Assembly (NCBI GenBank): GCA_016200915.1
Contig: JACQDV010000039.1
Span: 1-64,000 of the forward strand
Direction of reading: 5' to 3'
DNA: 64,000 nt
Source: Sphingobacteriales bacterium
GTDB lineage: Bacteria; Bacteroidota; Bacteroidia; Chitinophagales; Chitinophagaceae
Made by a program: the position numbers and the translations under genes. A model generated the notes under the pieces. It searched no databases. It had not been told where the DNA came from and was given only the letters and a program-made list of their open reading frames with translations. Numbering within the stretch: the first letter of the stretch is position 1; the number at the start of each line of letters is the position of its first letter. Positions 63,978 through 64,000 of this stretch are shown piece after piece.

Positions 63978-64000
63978 TTTAAACGGCAGCGAAGGTAAGG

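Noticed and set aside
1-64000. tRNA, rRNA or riboswitch genes
   Set aside because: Reading both strands by eye gave no convincing cloverleaf, rRNA segment or known riboswitch core; a covariance search would be needed to exclude them.

Overview
The window looks like a chromosomal segment of a Bacteroidota bacterium, most likely family Chitinophagaceae. It is AT-rich. Several secreted proteins end in type IX secretion sorting domains, many proteins are lipoproteins, and Shine-Dalgarno sites are scarce. Candidate promoters carry the Bacteroidota -7 element TAnnTTTG, and there is a PorW/SprE-like protein. No rRNA or tRNA gene was seen. The family assignment rests on recognised protein families, not on a search.

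Layout. Positions 1-4.2 kb hold the tail of a probable transposase, serA, a serine hydrolase and a secreted T9SS protein. 4.4-8.6 kb holds groES-groEL (minus strand) and nusB / DUF1573 / yajC (plus strand). 8.6-9.0 kb holds an orphan CRISPR relic with type II-C geometry (47-bp repeat, 30-bp spacer) and no cas gene. 9.0-11.1 kb is a minus-strand cluster: SprT-like protease, two small AtpI/AtpZ-like membrane proteins, a bactofilin, and an M23-type membrane anchor lacking its peptidase domain. 11.3-17 kb carries the PorW/SprE-like TPR protein and a class A PBP. 17-27.5 kb carries a tandem ABC ATPase, a lipoprotein, an M20 dipeptidase, a TPR protein, PrsW, an AraC regulator divergent from an aldehyde dehydrogenase plus DUF779 pair, and a rhodanese-thioredoxin lipoprotein. 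27.6-38.8 kb carries a 1516-residue IPT/FG-GAP secreted protein, a GH16-hutI-hutG run and several lipoproteins.

The most unusual coding block is 39.0-45.5 kb: two tandem pairs of LytS-type membrane histidine kinases, a beta-barrel protein between the pairs, and a LytTR response regulator at the end. In each pair the first kinase has lost the phospho-acceptor histidine (Arg in one, Ala in the other) and the ATP-binding motifs, while the second is intact. Both pairs are joined by the same 14-bp overlap. This suggests a duplicated pseudokinase-kinase signalling module.

45.5-64 kb holds an MFS exporter, an LTA synthase-like phosphotransferase divergent from PAP2-hemolysin-esterase genes, a small lipoprotein, a MITE-like element, a secreted caspase-like protein, phoH, mqnE, an M43 metallopeptidase, gmd-fcl for GDP-L-fucose, a nucleoside-type permease, an FKBP isomerase and NrnA.

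Non-coding DNA is rich in repeats. At least seven sites carry degenerate tandem repeats with a strict 7-bp period but different sequences, one of them inside hutI. There are also several REP-like palindromes and a 142-bp element with perfect 16-bp terminal inverted repeats and a TTA duplication.
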